Below are positions 62,535 to 64,000 of a stretch of 64,000 nt of DNA, piece by piece. Within the stretch, counting starts at the first letter, position 1; every line of letters begins with the position of its first letter. The translations under genes were made by a program, and so were the position numbers. This DNA comes from Pseudoduganella lurida (GTDB lineage Bacteria > Pseudomonadota > Gammaproteobacteria > Burkholderiales > Burkholderiaceae_D): the NCBI RefSeq assembly GCF_007830455.1, contig NZ_VLLB01000002.1, positions 248,001 to 312,000 on the forward strand, read 5' to 3'. Below the pieces are notes generated by a model that did not search any database, was not told the DNA's origin, and worked only from the letters and a program-made list of their open reading frames with translations.

Positions 62535-63488
62535 TCAGGTTGGCGTGCGGACGACGCGTGCGGCGTCCGGTGCCTGGGTTTTCACGACCTGCATCGCCGT
62601 GGCGATCAGGCTGCTCATGTCGCCCAGGTTGGCGGGCACGATGAGCGAATTATTGGTTTTCGCCAGCGCGCGGAACGCGTCCACGTACTGCTCGGCGACC
62701 TTCAGGTTCATCGCCTGCTCGCCGCCCGGCTGCTCGATGGCCGCGCCCACCTCGCGCAGTGCGGCCGCCGTGGCATCCGCGATCGCGACGATGGCCGATG
62801 CCTCGCCCTGCGCGCGGTTGATGGCGGCCTGCTTCTCGCCTTCGGAACGGGCGATGGATGCCTCCCGCTCGCCGGTGGCGATATTGATCTGTTCCTGCTT
62901 GCGGCCTTCGGAGGCGGCGATCAGCGCGCGCTTGCCCCGCTCCGCCGTGATCTGCGCCTGCATCGCGTGCAGGATCTCGGCCGGCGGCGTCAGGTCCTTG
63001 ATCTCGTAGCGGAGCACCTTGACGCCCCAGTTGGCGGCCGATTCGTCGATCGCGTTGACGACGGTCAGGTTGATGTGGTCGCGCTCCTCGAAGGTTTTGT
63101 CGAGCTCCATGCGGCCGATCACGGAGCGCAGCGTGGTCTGGGCCAGCTGCGTGATCGCGGCGATGTAGTTCGACGAGCCGTATGATGCGCGCATCGCGTC
63201 CGTCACCTGGAAGTACAGGATGCCGTCCACCTGCAGCTGCGTGTTGTCCTTCGTGATGCAGACCTGCGGCGGCACGTCGAGCGGAATCTCCTTCAGGCTG
63301 TGCTTGTAGGCGATGCGGTCGATGAACGGCACGACGATGTTCAGGCCGGGCGCCAGCGTGGCGTGGTACTTGCCGAGGCGTTCCACGACCCAGGCGTGCT
63401 GCTGCGGCACCACATTGATGGTCTTGAAGACGAACACGAGTGCCACGACGAGGACGACGAGCGTGACGGTGCCGAAAGTGATTTCCAT
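62535..63488 (-). CDS. SPFH/Band 7 (stomatin-like, QmcA type) membrane protein
   Basis: A 317-residue protein with one N-terminal membrane helix (TLVVLVVALVFVFKTI), then the SPFH domain (VVPQQHAWVVERLGKYHATLAPGLNIVVPFIDRIAYKHSLKE) and a coiled-coil segment (about 170-255, EGRKQEQINIATGEREASIARSEGEKQAAI). Stomatin-like proteins form membrane microdomain assemblies and often pair with NfeD, as here (NfeD gene 58 bp upstream). Confidence 0.93.
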   Translation of the reverse strand: MEITFGTVTLVVLVVALVFVFKTINVVPQQHAWVVERLGKYHATLAPGLNIVVPFIDRIAYKHSLKEIPLDVPPQVCITKDNTQLQVDGILYFQVTDAMRASYGSSNYIAAITQLAQTTLRSVIGRMELDKTFEERDHINLTVVNAIDESAANWGVKVLRYEIKDLTPPAEILHAMQAQITAERGKRALIAASEGRKQEQINIATGEREASIARSEGEKQAAINRAQGEASAIVAIADATAAALREVGAAIEQPGGEQAMNLKVAEQYVDAFRALAKTNNSLIVPANLGDMSSLIATAMQVVKTQAPDAARVVRTPT

Positions 63489-63546
63489 GCGATCTCCCTG
63501 GTGTGTTGTTGGTGACAGCGAAGGTCAGCGAAAGGTCGGCGACAAT

Positions 63547-63966
63547 TCAGCGGCTGACGATGAGCCGGCTGCCGCGCACTTCGCGGATCACGTACATGCC
63601 GGGCTCGGACGGCATGCCCGGGGCCAGTTCCACATCCCACAGCGCGCCGCGGTACATCACGCGTGCCGTGCGCTCGCTCCACAGGGCCACCTCGATCGAC
63701 TGGCCGATATCGAGGTTGATGCTCGGATCGCTCGCGCTGTCCGTCTTGACCGTCCTGCCGTAGCGGCTGCGGCGCAGCAGCACGGTGGCGGCGATGCCGA
63801 CCACGGCCGCGGCCAGCATCTGGCCCGGAATGTCGATGCGCAGCGCGGCGACGAGCGCACCGGCCAGCGCACCCAGCGCCAGCATCAGCAGATAGAAGGT
63901 GCCGCTGAACAGTTCCAGCGCCACCAGCACCCCGGCGGCGATGAGCCACATGATCCAGTCAGCCAT
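63547..63966 (-). CDS. NfeD family membrane protein (short form)
   Basis: A 139-residue protein with three to four membrane helices in the first 65 residues and a C-terminal OB-fold (IEVALWSERTARVMYRGALWDVELA). The short NfeD1b form has no protease domain and pairs with SPFH proteins. AAGGAG lies before the ATG. First gene of the four-gene unit. Confidence 0.92.
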   Translation of the reverse strand: MADWIMWLIAAGVLVALELFSGTFYLLMLALGALAGALVAALRIDIPGQMLAAAVVGIAATVLLRRSRYGRTVKTDSASDPSINLDIGQSIEVALWSERTARVMYRGALWDVELAPGMPSEPGMYVIREVRGSRLIVSR

Positions 63967-64000
63967 GATGTCGGTCTCCTTGTTTTCAAATTAAAAACCC

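Overview
The window looks like chromosomal DNA from a high-GC betaproteobacterium of the Oxalobacteraceae (Massilia / Duganella / Pseudoduganella type). The reasons are the strong G/C bias at third codon positions, the block guaA-guaB-DUF4124-rnfH-ratA-smpB, many trimeric Gram-negative porins, and a large set of pectin/hemicellulose enzymes. No rRNA, tRNA, insertion sequence, phage gene or CRISPR array was recognised. The genus is inferred from gene content and order, not from a search.

Region 1 (1-23.6 kb) is a plant-polysaccharide locus. It holds two GH43-type enzymes (the first cut by the window start), a Tat-exported GH2 enzyme, a Tat-exported six-hairpin glycosidase-like protein, a PL10 pectate lyase with a GH105 unsaturated-uronyl hydrolase, and the operon gudD-porin-MFS with a divergent GntR regulator and a terminator. 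Pectate lyase would make unsaturated oligogalacturonides, GH105 would remove the unsaturated end, and the gud operon would import and dehydrate hexarates. Two glycosyltransferases, a MipA-like protein, an MBL hydrolase, a possible degenerate primase-like protein and small unknown genes are interspersed.

Region 2 (24-34.2 kb) is transport: LysR-porin-periplasmic binding protein-MHS-family MFS carrier, then a methyltransferase, a dicarboxylate/amino-acid:cation symporter, and a glycine betaine ABC transporter (proV-proW-proX) with a long leader containing two perfect hairpins. A ChaC-like enzyme follows.

Region 3 (35.8-46.9 kb) is a regulatory island. An alpha/beta hydrolase and an isochorismatase-type hydrolase are flanked by three related STAND ATPases. 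One is complete (winged helix + ATPase + TPR). The other two form a translationally coupled split pair (winged helix + ATPase; ATPase + TPR). A related 20-bp direct-repeat element lies before both transcription units. A cupin gene and a DHA2 drug-efflux MFS follow.

Region 4 (47-54 kb) is housekeeping: guaA, guaB, DUF4124, an HTH antitoxin-like protein, rnfH, ratA, smpB and a FlgO-type lipoprotein pair. Region 5 (54-64 kb) has a TAP-like hydrolase, a sirtuin, an overlapping ECF sigma / anti-sigma / S8 peptidase / TorF-porin operon, a TIGR03118 lipoprotein, and a NfeD-SPFH-DUF4259-unknown operon. The sigma operon holds the most unusual observation: the periplasmic end of the anti-sigma factor resembles the prodomain of the peptidase encoded next to it, and that peptidase lacks the usual oxyanion-hole Asn.
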